From Clostridia bacterium (GTDB lineage: Bacteria; Bacillota; Clostridia; Oscillospirales; Acutalibacteraceae): a stretch of DNA of 64,000 nt. Shown one piece after another: positions 51,591 through 59,915 of this stretch. The position numbers were made by a program, and so were the translations under genes. Below the pieces are notes generated by a model. It saw only the letters and a list, made by a program, of their open reading frames with translations, made no database searches and was not told where the DNA came from. Where the stretch lies: assembly GCA_017442225.1 (NCBI GenBank), contig JAFSAR010000003.1, positions 1 to 64,000 on the forward strand, given 5' to 3'. The first letter of the stretch is position 1. The number at the start of each line of letters is the position of its first letter.

Positions 51591-51624
51591 ATAGTATGGA
51601 TTATATTTTTTATTCCAAAGTAAA

Positions 51625-51678
51625 GCGCTTAACCCCGCTGTGCAAGCAGCCAGCTGCGCCATACCCGAATAGTATGAA
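51625..51678 (-). pseudogene. Decayed duplicate of the tRNA-Pro 5' half
   Basis: CAGCTGCGCCATACCCG at 51651-51667 repeats 51573-51589 exactly, 78 bases apart, and the upstream flank ATAGTATG is repeated too. The rest (complement reads TGCTTGCACAGCGGGGTTAAGCGC) no longer folds into an anticodon arm with GGG in place. It is a tandem copy that has decayed. Confidence 0.75.
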
Positions 51679-51748
51679 ACCAATATTTTGGCTGACCGAA
51701 TTATTATACAACGGTCAGCCAAAATTGTCAATAGTTTTTAACTAAAAA

Positions 51749-52012
51749 TTAGTCAGCAAAGCCTGATTCTACCAAAGCTATAAGGCCTTCCATAGCCTCT
51801 GCTTCATCGCTGCCGTCACAAATAATTTTGATTGCTGTGCCACCGATGATACCGAGCGAAAGAACGCCAAGCAAGCTTTTTGCATTTACCTTTCTTTCGT
51901 CCTTTTCAACCCAGATAGATGACTTAAATTCATTTGCCTTCTGGATGAAGAAGGTTGCGGGGCGGGCATGAAGACCAACTTGATTCTGAATTACTACGTC
52001 TTTAACACACAT
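51749..52012 (-). CDS. ptsH: HPr phosphocarrier protein
   Basis: The 87-residue protein has NQVGLHARPATFFIQKA with His15, the site phosphorylated by enzyme I, and KVNAKSLLGVLSLG with Ser46, the site for HPr kinase. Presence of His15 separates it from Crh. No ptsI is adjacent. A promoter TTGACT-16-TATAAT lies upstream (52084-52111). Confidence 0.94.
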   Translation of the reverse strand: MCVKDVVIQNQVGLHARPATFFIQKANEFKSSIWVEKDERKVNAKSLLGVLSLGIIGGTAIKIICDGSDEAEAMEGLIALVESGFAD

Positions 52013-52083
52013 CTTAAAAAACTCCTCGAAAAAAGTAAATGTTTAAAATTTATAACAAAAATAATATGCTTTGTTACGTTACT

Positions 52084-52111
52084 ATTATACCACATTTAAT
52101 GCCGCAGTCAA
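52084..52111 (-). promoter_or_regulatory. Promoter of the HPr gene
   Basis: Minus strand TTGACT (52106-52111), 16-base spacer, TATAAT (52084-52089). The remaining bases of the 52013-52316 gap hold only the gdhA terminator. Confidence 0.75.
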
Positions 52112-52263
52112 TCATTTGTTAAAAAGTTCTAATATTTATCCAACTTTTTATACATTTTAGATGTCAAATTTGGTCAAAATGATAATAGGTGTATTTGAAA
52201 TAATAATATTGATAAATTTTAACAACCGAGAACAGCGCGCCGATCCCCTTTTATTGCACAGAT

Positions 52264-52293
52264 TAAGCCACCGCTAATTCAAGCGGTGGCTTA
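52264..52293 (-). terminator. Hairpin after gdhA
   Basis: TAAGCCACCGCT (52264-52275) pairs perfectly with AGCGGTGGCTTA (52282-52293). The T run after it on the minus strand is weak. Confidence 0.7.
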
Positions 52294-52316
52294 TGTATTT
52301 GCTTATTTATTAAAAA

Positions 52317-53669
52317 TTAGTATGCAACGCCTTGAGCAATCATAGCGTCAGCAACCTTTTCAAAGCCTGCAATATTTGCGCCTGCGATAAGGTCGCCTTC
52401 CATACCGTACTTTTTAGCCGCATCCCAAGAATTCTTGTAGATATCTGCCATAATCTGATGAAGCTTTGCATCAACCTCTTGTGCGGTCCAGCTGTAACGC
52501 ATTGAGTTCTGGCTCATTTCAAGACCAGATACTGCAACGCCGCCGGCATTTACTGCCTTTGAAGGAGCGATAACTACACCTGCAGCCTTAAGCACTTTAA
52601 TAGCTTCGTCGGTAGAAGGCATATTAGCAACCTCGGCATAATATTTAACACCGTTAGCAACAATATTTTTAGCATCTTCCTCGCCAACCTCGTTCTGAGT
52701 AGCGCAAGGCATAACAACATCAACCTTCTGCTCCCAAGGACGTTTGCCCGCAAAGAAAGGAACACCGAATTTGTCTGCATAATCCTGTACCTTATCGCGA
52801 CCCGATGCACGCATTTCAAGCATAAAGTTGAGCTTTTCTTGGGTTACAACACCGTCAGCGTCATAAACGTAACCGTCTGGACCTGAGATGGTAACAACCT
52901 TACCGCCAAGCTCTGCAACCTTCATTGCGGTACCCCAAGCAACATTACCAAAGCCTGAGATTGCAAAGGTCTTACCCTTTACTTCTTCACCAAATGTCTT
53001 TAGCATTTCCTGTACATAGTAAACAGCACCAAAGCCTGTAGCTTCGGGACGAATAAGTGAACCGCCAAATGAACGGCCCTTACCTGTGAGAACGCCTGTA
53101 AACTCGTTACGGAGACGCTTATACTGACCGTACAGGTAGCCTACTTCACGAGCGCCTACACCGATATCACCTGCAGGAACATCGGTATCAGCACCGATGT
53201 GCTTTGCAAGCTCGGTCATAAAGCTCTGGCAGAATCTCATAATCTCACCGTCACTGCGGCCGCGTGGGTCAAAGTCTGAACCACCCTTACCGCCGCCCAT
53301 AGGAAGACCTGTAAGGCTGTTTTTGAATGTCTGCTCAAAACCGAGGAACTTCATAATAGATGCGTTTACTGAAGGATGGAAACGAAGGCCACCCTTGTAT
53401 GGTCCGATAGCAGAGTTAAACTGTACTCTGAAACCGCGGTTAACCTGAACCTGACCGTTGTCATCTACCCAGGATACACGGAAGGTAATCATACGCTCGG
53501 GTTCTACCATACGCTCGATTACACCGTGTTTTTCAAATTTTGCGTCCTGCGCTACTACAGGCTCAAGTGACTCAAGAACGTCACGAACCGCCTGCAAAAA
53601 CTCGGGCTCGTTGCCGTTACGCTTAACTGTATCGGCATAAACTTTGTTCAAATATTCTGATTTAAACAT
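52317..53669 (-). CDS. gdhA: NADP-type glutamate dehydrogenase
   Basis: A 450-residue hexameric-type enzyme: RVSWVDDNGQVQVNRGFRVQ, YKGGLRFHPSVNASIMKFLGFEQ, LTGLPMGGGKGGSDFDPRGRSD (catalytic Lys region) and the Rossmann FAISGFGNVAWGTA. It makes glutamate from 2-oxoglutarate and ammonia. The length and motifs match the GdhA of E. coli and Clostridia. ATG 53669 follows GGAGG; an ATG 5 codons earlier overlaps that site. Confidence 0.97.
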   Translation of the reverse strand: MFKSEYLNKVYADTVKRNGNEPEFLQAVRDVLESLEPVVAQDAKFEKHGVIERMVEPERMITFRVSWVDDNGQVQVNRGFRVQFNSAIGPYKGGLRFHPSVNASIMKFLGFEQTFKNSLTGLPMGGGKGGSDFDPRGRSDGEIMRFCQSFMTELAKHIGADTDVPAGDIGVGAREVGYLYGQYKRLRNEFTGVLTGKGRSFGGSLIRPEATGFGAVYYVQEMLKTFGEEVKGKTFAISGFGNVAWGTAMKVAELGGKVVTISGPDGYVYDADGVVTQEKLNFMLEMRASGRDKVQDYADKFGVPFFAGKRPWEQKVDVVMPCATQNEVGEEDAKNIVANGVKYYAEVANMPSTDEAIKVLKAAGVVIAPSKAVNAGGVAVSGLEMSQNSMRYSWTAQEVDAKLHQIMADIYKNSWDAAKKYGMEGDLIAGANIAGFEKVADAMIAQGVAY

Positions 53670-53791
53670 TTTATGTACCTCCATACTTTAAAGTGTTAAA
53701 ATAATATACTATATACTACTACTATTTTTTTTTGCAGTCAATAAAAAATTTTTGATTTTTTTAATTTTTTTGCAATTTAACTGTATTTTGC

Positions 53792-53820
53792 TTGACAATT
53801 GACAAAAAAATCGTTATTAT
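53792..53820 (+). promoter_or_regulatory. Promoter of the thrS leader
   Basis: TTGACA (53792-53797), 17-base spacer, TATTAT (53815-53820). Transcription would start at about 53827, inside the first base pairs of the hairpin array, which is thus part of the transcript. Confidence 0.7.
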
Positions 53821-53822
53821 GT

Positions 53823-53936
53823 ATTACAATGATTATAGTTTGTTGAACGCTCCAAAGCGTTCCGACAAGCCGATTTTATCGGCTGTGTACAATTAAATTT
53901 TTTAAAAACTTAATTGTACACTATATTCATTGCAAT
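53823..53936 (+). repeat. Multi-hairpin element 1 in the thrS leader
   Basis: Outer arms ATTACAATGATTATAG (53823-53838) and CTATATTCATTGCAAT (53921-53936) pair in 14 of 16 positions. Inside are hairpins AACGCT/AGCGTT (53846-53861), GCCGAT/ATCGGC (53869-53883) and GTGTACAATTAA/TTAATTGTACAC (53885-53921). The shape is that of a cloverleaf. Confidence 0.65.
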
Positions 53937-54033
53937 GGGTTTAGTCAAATTTTTGCAAAAAATTTGACCGCAAATCATTGATTTGCGGTCGAAACAGTAA
54001 ATTGTATTACTGTTTCGACTGCCTGAAACCATT
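53934..54033 (+). repeat. Multi-hairpin element 2 in the thrS leader
   Basis: Outer arms AATGGGTTTAGTC (53934-53946) and GACTGCCTGAAACCATT (54017-54033) pair imperfectly. Inside are three near-perfect hairpins: GTCAAATTTTT/AAAAATTTGAC (53944-53968), GACCGCAAATC/GATTTGCGGTC (53966-53990) and GTCGAAACAGTAA/TTACTGTTTCGAC (53988-54019), which abut or overlap by two or three bases. Confidence 0.65.
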
Positions 54034-54035
54034 AC

Positions 54036-54276
54036 TGTAAAGCGTTGATAAGGACAGTAACCTTATGTTGTATCTTTCAAGAGAGTGACTTCGTCGGCTG
54101 TAAGAGTCATAAGATGCTATAAGGCGAACACCACCTTTGAGCGCTGTGGGGTAACAACCGCAGACGTAGCCGCTGCGTTAAGGCGTTAAAAGTGCCGTAA
54201 AGCAATTTACGGAATGTGGGTGGAACCACGGAGAGTATATTACACTTCGTCCCTAGTTTTAGGGACGGAGTTTTTT
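54036..54276 (+). ncRNA. T-box riboswitch (threonine)
   Basis: Stem I begins near AAAGCGTTGATAAGGACAGT, with GAGTGACTTCG-type internal motifs and a specifier region GAACACCACC (about 54127-54137) that offers ACC for threonine. A stem III CCGTAAA/TTTACGG lies at about 54195-54212, the T-box sequence GGGTGGAACCACGG at about 54218-54231, and the terminator CTTCGTCCCTA/TAGGGACGGAG plus T6 at 54245-54276. Uncharged tRNA-Thr would favour the antiterminator and thrS expression. Confidence 0.93.
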
Positions 54277-54277
54277 A

Positions 54278-54365
54278 TTTGTCATTGCGAACGCAGTGAA
54301 GCAATCCGTAATCCCCAAAAAGATAAACGGATTGCCGCGGGCATAAATGCCCTCGCAATGACAAA
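54278..54365. mobile_element. MITE/REP-like palindromic element with GTCATTGCGA ends
   Basis: Perfect 13-base terminal inverted repeats TTTGTCATTGCGA (54278-54290) and TCGCAATGACAAA (54353-54365) enclose GCAATCCGT/ACGGATTGC (54301-54309, 54327-54335). GTCATTGCGA-ended palindromes are widespread short intergenic repeats. It sits exactly between the T-box terminator and the thrS ribosome binding site. Confidence 0.8.
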
Positions 54366-54407
54366 TGTTTTCACAAAATATATTATTATGAAAGAGGATA
54401 GATTTTT

Positions 54408-56207
54408 ATGAAGATTATTTACAAAGACGGTACTGTTGCAGAGGCAGAAGCTTCAGAGGAACTTGAAGTGCTACGTCACTCTGCAGCACACATTATGGCA
54501 CAGGCTGTAAAGCGCCTTTATCCACATGCCGATTTTGGCTATGGCCCTGCAACCGAAAAGGGATTTTACTATGATATAGACCTCGGTGACACCAAGCTTT
54601 CAGACGAAGATTTAGCTGCTATTGAGGCAGAAATGAAAAAAATCACAAAAGAGAATTTGCCCATTCGCCCTTACGTTTTATCTCGTGAAGAGGCTATCGC
54701 ACATATGCAAGAATTGGGTGAAAAATATAAGGTTGAGCATATCGGTGACCTGCCCGAAGACGCTGAAATCAGTTTCTTTAAGCAGGGCGATTATGTAGAT
54801 ATGTGTACAGGTCCTCACCTCTGCTACACAAAGGCGCTTAAAGCCTTTAAGATTACAGGTCAGTCGGGTGCTTATTGGAAAAACGACAAAAACAACAAGA
54901 TGCTCACCCGTATTTACGGCACTGCATTTAAAACACAGGATGAGCTTGATGCATATCTTAAGATGGTTGAAGAGGCAGAACGTCGTGACCACAACAAGTT
55001 AGGTAGAGAGCTTAATTTCTTTACTACAGTTGATTCTATAGGTCAGGGCTTACCTATCCTTTTACCAAAGGGTTCACGCGTAATTCAACTTTTACAGCGT
55101 TGGGTTGAAGATGTAGAGCAAGAGCACGGTTACTTATTAACCAAAACTCCTCTTATGGCAAAGCGCGACCTCTATCGTATTTCAGGTCACTGGGATCACT
55201 ACCTTGACGGTATGTTTGTCTTGGGAGACCCATTCGACGAGGAAAAAGAATGCCTTGCTATGCGTCCTATGACCTGTCCGTTCCAATATCAAGTGTATTT
55301 AAATCAAGCTCGTAGCTATCGTGATTTACCTATGCGCTTGGGCGAGACCTCTACCCTGTTCAGAAACGAGGATTCAGGCGAAATGCACGGTCTTATCCGT
55401 GTGCGTCAGTTCACAATTTCCGAGGGTCACTTAGTCCTTCGTCCCGACCAGTTAGAGCAAGAATTTGCTGACTGCTTGTCACTTTCTAAATATTTTCTTG
55501 AAACAGTAGGACTTTTAGAGGACTGTACCTTCCGTTTTTCACAGTGGGATCCTAATAATACCGATAAGTATGAGGGTACCGCAGAACAATGGAACACCGC
55601 GCAAGACACTATGGCTAAAATCCTTGAGCATTTGGGCGTTAAATATGAAATTGGTATCGATGAAGCCGCTTTCTACGGACCAAAGCTTGACATTCAGTAT
55701 AAGAATGTATTCGGCAAAGAAGACACCATCGTTACTATTCAGATTGATATGCTCTTGGCTGAAAAGTTTGGTATGTACTACACCGACGCTGACGGTCAAA
55801 AGAAGTTGCCATACATTATTCATCGCACAAGTCTTGGCTGTTACGAGCGTACACTCGCATACCTTATCGAAAAGTACGCAGGCGCACTACCCACCTGGAT
55901 GTCTCCCGAGCAGGTGCGTATTCTTACAATCACCGACCGCGCTAATGACTACGCCGAAGAAATCCGCGCTAAGCTTTCGGCACAAAAATACCGCGTAAGT
56001 GTTGATGACAGTCAGAACACACTCAAATACAAAATCAGAAATGCACAGCTTGAAAAGGTGCCTTATATGATTATTTTGGGCGATAAGGATATCGAAAACA
56101 AAACCGTGTCTGTTCGTCACCGTTCAGGCGAAGACCTCGGCGCAATACCAATGGAACAATTTGAAAACATCTTACGCGATGTTGTAGATAATAAACTTAA
56201 AAAGTAA
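54408..56207 (+). CDS. thrS: Threonyl-tRNA synthetase lacking the TGS domain
   Basis: Class II synthetase with editing domain (LEVLRHSAAHIMAQAVKRLYP, YVDMCTGPHL), catalytic core (AMRPMTCPFQYQVYLN with zinc Cys, GEMHGLIRVRQF with zinc His, FYGPKLDIQYKNVFGKEDTIVTIQID) and anticodon domain (VRILTITDRANDYAEEIRAKL). It is 599 residues; typical ThrRS has about 640, with a 60-residue N-terminal TGS domain. Here only about 20 residues precede the editing domain. ATG follows AGAGGAT. Controlled by the T-box. Confidence 0.97.
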   Translation: MKIIYKDGTVAEAEASEELEVLRHSAAHIMAQAVKRLYPHADFGYGPATEKGFYYDIDLGDTKLSDEDLAAIEAEMKKITKENLPIRPYVLSREEAIAHMQELGEKYKVEHIGDLPEDAEISFFKQGDYVDMCTGPHLCYTKALKAFKITGQSGAYWKNDKNNKMLTRIYGTAFKTQDELDAYLKMVEEAERRDHNKLGRELNFFTTVDSIGQGLPILLPKGSRVIQLLQRWVEDVEQEHGYLLTKTPLMAKRDLYRISGHWDHYLDGMFVLGDPFDEEKECLAMRPMTCPFQYQVYLNQARSYRDLPMRLGETSTLFRNEDSGEMHGLIRVRQFTISEGHLVLRPDQLEQEFADCLSLSKYFLETVGLLEDCTFRFSQWDPNNTDKYEGTAEQWNTAQDTMAKILEHLGVKYEIGIDEAAFYGPKLDIQYKNVFGKEDTIVTIQIDMLLAEKFGMYYTDADGQKKLPYIIHRTSLGCYERTLAYLIEKYAGALPTWMSPEQVRILTITDRANDYAEEIRAKLSAQKYRVSVDDSQNTLKYKIRNAQLEKVPYMIILGDKDIENKTVSVRHRSGEDLGAIPMEQFENILRDVVDNKLKK

Positions 56208-56221
56208 TGCACAAAAGAACA

Positions 56222-56257
56222 ATAAGCGCTTGCTATAGTGATATAGCAAGCGCTTAT
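56222..56257. terminator. Bidirectional terminator after thrS
   Basis: ATAAGCGCTTGCTATA (56222-56237), loop GTGA, TATAGCAAGCGCTTAT (56242-56257): a perfect 16-base stem between convergent genes. Confidence 0.9.
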
Positions 56258-56260
56258 ATT

Positions 56261-56839
56261 TTATTCTTTTTCTTTTTTAATTGCCTTTACGTCCGATTTT
56301 GTATACAACACTGATGATAGCAGCATCATCGCAATACATACAGCAATTAAAACATTTGAAACGGCAGACGGAATATTAAACCACACGATATGTATAAACA
56401 TCATTGAATAAATGAGCACAGTGTTTAATTTTCCATGCCATTTTGCTGCGACGACAAAGCCAGCTTTTTCAAGCGTTATCATATTCATTATTGCTGCGAG
56501 CACTTCTTTTACAATAAGTATAATAAGCGGAATTAACAAAAGTTTAAATCTTGTTACCAAGCAAAACATCATTACAATTTGTGTCAATTTGTCTGCCACA
56601 GGATCAAATGCCTTGCCAAAATCGCTTATCATATTAAATTTACGGGCGATAAAGCCGTCTATAATATCAGTAAGTCCTGATATTATAAATATAACGGTGG
56701 TCCACAAATAGCTTTGTCGAAAGCAGTAAAGCCAAACGATTATAGGAATTAAACACAGTCTGAAAAACGACAGTATGTTTGGTATCGTAATAATTTTGTT
56801 TTTATACCTGTCTTTGTTTTCGGTTAACGTAAAAGTCAT
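56261..56839 (-). CDS. CDP-alcohol phosphatidyltransferase (PgsA-like)
   Basis: This 192-residue membrane protein has the family motif GLTDIIDGFIARKFNMISDF and GKAFDPVADK (DG-x2-AR-x8-G-x3-D-x3-D). PgsA makes phosphatidylglycerophosphate from CDP-diacylglycerol; other alcohols are possible. It is the intact relative of the frameshifted gene at 3992-4566, sharing YKNKIITIPNILSFFR near the N-terminus and WHGKL in the middle. Confidence 0.9.
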   Translation of the reverse strand: MTFTLTENKDRYKNKIITIPNILSFFRLCLIPIIVWLYCFRQSYLWTTVIFIISGLTDIIDGFIARKFNMISDFGKAFDPVADKLTQIVMMFCLVTRFKLLLIPLIILIVKEVLAAIMNMITLEKAGFVVAAKWHGKLNTVLIYSMMFIHIVWFNIPSAVSNVLIAVCIAMMLLSSVLYTKSDVKAIKKEKE

Positions 56840-56870
56840 CTCCTGTTTTGCTTGTTATAAAAAAGTGGGA

Positions 56871-58490
56871 TTATACAAGCGGAATTACAAACACACCCTC
56901 GCCGTAATCAAGGTCAAATGTAAGATTGCCTTCTTCATCAAGGCTAACGATTTGGGGCGTACCGCTGTAATCCACTCCGCCGTAGATAGCAACTGCTTTG
57001 CAATCTCTAAGCGTTACTGCAACCGTGTTTCCGTTGTTGCGGTCAGCAAAGTTTACGAACATGTAGCTTTCGCCGTATTCTTGGCTTGTAAAACGGCTTA
57101 CAATCAAATCCTGTGTAGCGGTAGCAGATACGTAGTGCTTTGCATCGTCGAATTTTTCGCGGTTATAATCTTCGTCATATTCGAGCGCACTTACACGGAA
57201 AATTGCTTCTTTGCTACCCGAAACTCCTATAGACTTATCCCAATCGTAAGAAAGTATTACGCTTGCAAAGCTTTGAATTTCCTTGTGAAGCTTTTGCAAA
57301 GAATAATATATCCCGCTTGGTGTATCGTCAGGCTTCAATATGCAGTAATCGTACATATGATTTATACTGCCGTCTTGGTTATACGATCTGGGAACCGAAT
57401 AGCAATAATATTGCAGAGCATTAGCTCCGAAGGCTATTGCCGCGTTTATCTCCCAACGTAAATCGCTTTCGCTGAGATTCTTTTCAAATTCGTTACCTGT
57501 GCTTGCCTGCAGAATAAACGTCGGCTTTATACCGTATTTTTTTGCAGTGTTTGCAATGTATTCGTAATTTGCGGCAAGCAGAGCATCGTCGGTTTTATCG
57601 TCCTGATGGAACGGATAAATATCTACCGATACAAACGGACTGTCAAACGGCTCCATAAAGTTTTCTTCGTATATTTCCATCATTTCGGCATACGAGTTAA
57701 AGTATCCTCCCGTATGTATCGCAAGCGGAAGAAGGTTTACTATATATTTTGCATTGGGGTAAACCTTTTTGAAGTCATCTATAAGAGTCTTCTTGCTATA
57801 AATAGGTATATGCTTAACCTGAGGCTCGTCACAGATATGTATACCCGTTATAATATCCTTATAATCACCGTAAATGTCGTAGGTACTAAAGGGTGTTTCC
57901 CCGTAATAACCTGCGCCCTCTACATCCTCGGCTTTCCAACCGTTATAGTTAAGTATAGCCTTAAGACCGACCTTTTTGCATATTTTAAGCGCGTTCATAG
58001 TGCGCTCTGAGCCAAGATAAAACTGTCCTTCGCTTGTGTTTTCAAGCGAGTGGTTTATCATAGCAAGGGTTGTAAAGCCTGCGTCCTTGTACTGCTTAAA
58101 GCTTTTCTCACTTATTTCATACGGCGCCCAGAAACCCGATAACTCAAACCGCTGTTTAGAAAATTGGGGTATTTTACCCTTTGAAATTGAAGGTAGGTTG
58201 CCCGTATACGGCTTTATAGTGTTTGTAGGTATAGATGTATTACTTTGATTTGAAGAGGCATTCTGTGAAGAAGATGGTACGTTTTGCTCGGGCGAGGTGT
58301 CTACTGTGCTTGAATTTTGCGACACGGTATCCTGTGATGCGGTTTCGCCGTCAATTTTTGATTCTACGGTATCTATATAGGAAACCAAAACCTCACTTGA
58401 ACTGTCGCTGATATCTTCTGATAAATTTCTGCATCCTACAAGCGAAAAAATTATTGAAAGAGCAATTAAAACGCTTATGATTTTTTTCAT
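56871..58490 (-). CDS. Lipoprotein with glycosidase-like barrel, paralog 1 (with Ser/Asn linker)
   Basis: Lipoprotein signal MKKIISVLIALSIIFSLVGC (Cys20), then about 80 residues rich in S, T, N and Q (36-115), then a barrel-like domain: RFELSGFWAPYEISEKSFKQ, LGSERTMNALKICKKVGLKA, IITGIHICDEPQVKHIP, FVSVDIYPFH, and LRWEINAAIAFGANALQYYCY, ending in a beta domain (VAIYGGVDYSGTPQIVSLDE). The conserved Glu in HICDEP and Asp in SVDxYP could be catalytic. It is the last of four tandem paralogs (see others) and the only one with the long linker. Function in surface glycan use is inferred. Confidence 0.8.
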   Translation of the reverse strand: MKKIISVLIALSIIFSLVGCRNLSEDISDSSSEVLVSYIDTVESKIDGETASQDTVSQNSSTVDTSPEQNVPSSSQNASSNQSNTSIPTNTIKPYTGNLPSISKGKIPQFSKQRFELSGFWAPYEISEKSFKQYKDAGFTTLAMINHSLENTSEGQFYLGSERTMNALKICKKVGLKAILNYNGWKAEDVEGAGYYGETPFSTYDIYGDYKDIITGIHICDEPQVKHIPIYSKKTLIDDFKKVYPNAKYIVNLLPLAIHTGGYFNSYAEMMEIYEENFMEPFDSPFVSVDIYPFHQDDKTDDALLAANYEYIANTAKKYGIKPTFILQASTGNEFEKNLSESDLRWEINAAIAFGANALQYYCYSVPRSYNQDGSINHMYDYCILKPDDTPSGIYYSLQKLHKEIQSFASVILSYDWDKSIGVSGSKEAIFRVSALEYDEDYNREKFDDAKHYVSATATQDLIVSRFTSQEYGESYMFVNFADRNNGNTVAVTLRDCKAVAIYGGVDYSGTPQIVSLDEEGNLTFDLDYGEGVFVIPLV

Positions 58491-58501
58491 TTTTTATCTC
58501 C

Positions 58502-59869
58502 TTATTTAATCGGAACAATAAATACGCCCTCACCGTAAGCAAGCTCAAGTGTAAGATTGCCTTCTTCATCAAGGTTAACGATTTCGGGTGTGCCGCTGTA
58601 ATCTTCTCCGCCGTATATTGCAACTGCGCTACAGTCCCTAAGCGTAGCTTTTACGGTATTGTTTTTATCCACCGTCTCCGAGAAGTTTACAAACATATAG
58701 CTTTCGCCGTATTCCTCACTGATAAAGCGGCTAACAATCAAATCCTGTGTAGACGTTGCATTTTCAAAATGCTTAGCATCATTAAATGTTGCTTTCTCTA
58801 AATTTTCGTCGTATTCAATCCAACTCATGCGAAACGTCTGTTCCTCGGTGCCCGAAAATCCGATAGACTGATCCCAATCGTAAGCAAGCACAGCGCTTGC
58901 AAATTTCTGGACTTCGCCGTTTATCTCTTTAACATAGTCGTATAGCTTGCTCGGTGTTCCGTCGGGATTAAGTATACAATAATTATATTCTATTCCCTCT
59001 GGCACTGAGTAACAGTAGTATTGCAGATTATCCGCGCCAAAGGCTATGGCAAGATACGCCTGCTGGCGAATATCTCTCTCACTTAATTCGGGTAAGAATT
59101 CACAGCCTGTGCTTGACTGTAAAATCATAGTGGTTTCAGCGCCGTATTTTTTTGCGCACTTTGCAATTTCGTTATAGGTATATAATATGAAATCGTCTAC
59201 GTTGTTTACCGAATACGGATAAGCATCTACCGAAATATACGGATTTTCGAATTTTGACATAATACCTTCGCCGTGCATTTCAAGCATTTCGGTATACGAA
59301 TCAAAATATCCGCCCGCAGTTTTATAAAACGGAAGAAGGTTTACTATATATTTTGCATTGGGATAAATCTTTTTAAAGTCCTCTATAAGAGCGGTATCAG
59401 ATATACCCGCCATATCTTCCTTGACCGGCTCGTCTTTTATATGAACGCCCTTTATCATATCCATATACTCACCGTAATGATTATGGGTGCTGAATGGGTT
59501 TACGTCAAAATACTCATCGCCCTCATTAGCTCGGTTAAACCAAGATGCACCATAGGCGATATAAACGTCCATATCTAATTTTTTACAGATGTCAAGCACC
59601 TCTTTAGTGCGCTTTGAACCAAGATAATATTGGTTTTCTGAACTTCTGGGTTGCTCGTCGTGGTTTGTAAAAGAAACTATATTGAAGCCCGTGTCCTTGT
59701 AGAGCCTAAAAGCCTCTTCGGTTATTTCGTGCGGCGCCCAAAGTCCGCAAATTTCAAACTCTTGAGATTCATATTGCGGTAAATCTTTTTCGGTATACTT
59801 TTTATCGCAAGCCGTAAAGCATAACGGCATTGCAACCGTTAAAATGATTGCCAAAATTCTTTTAAACAT
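58502..59869 (-). CDS. Lipoprotein with glycosidase-like barrel, paralog 2
   Basis: Signal MFKRILAIILTVAMPLCFTAC then DKKYTEKDLPQYESQEFEIC and the shared barrel (CGLWAPHEITEEAFRLYKDT, IKGVHIKDEPVKEDMAG, YISVDAYPYS, AIAFGADNLQYYCYSVPEG). It is the most divergent of the four, with HIKDEP in place of HICDEP and YPYS in place of YPFH. ATG 59869 follows GGGGG; an ATG seven codons earlier is less likely. The gene is 11 bases before paralog 1. Confidence 0.8.
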   Translation of the reverse strand: MFKRILAIILTVAMPLCFTACDKKYTEKDLPQYESQEFEICGLWAPHEITEEAFRLYKDTGFNIVSFTNHDEQPRSSENQYYLGSKRTKEVLDICKKLDMDVYIAYGASWFNRANEGDEYFDVNPFSTHNHYGEYMDMIKGVHIKDEPVKEDMAGISDTALIEDFKKIYPNAKYIVNLLPFYKTAGGYFDSYTEMLEMHGEGIMSKFENPYISVDAYPYSVNNVDDFILYTYNEIAKCAKKYGAETTMILQSSTGCEFLPELSERDIRQQAYLAIAFGADNLQYYCYSVPEGIEYNYCILNPDGTPSKLYDYVKEINGEVQKFASAVLAYDWDQSIGFSGTEEQTFRMSWIEYDENLEKATFNDAKHFENATSTQDLIVSRFISEEYGESYMFVNFSETVDKNNTVKATLRDCSAVAIYGGEDYSGTPEIVNLDEEGNLTLELAYGEGVFIVPIK

Positions 59870-59915
59870 ATATTTTCCCCCTTTTATCATAAACTGACAA
59901 AAATATAATTTTTAA

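Noticed and set aside
54214..54411. A 65-residue reading frame before thrS
   Set aside because: It lies across the T-box antiterminator, terminator and MITE and has no ribosome binding site.
56775..57461. A 228-residue plus-strand frame overlapping the phosphotransferase and lipoprotein genes
   Set aside because: Cys/Val-rich antisense composition; it overlaps two well-supported genes and lacks a ribosome binding site.
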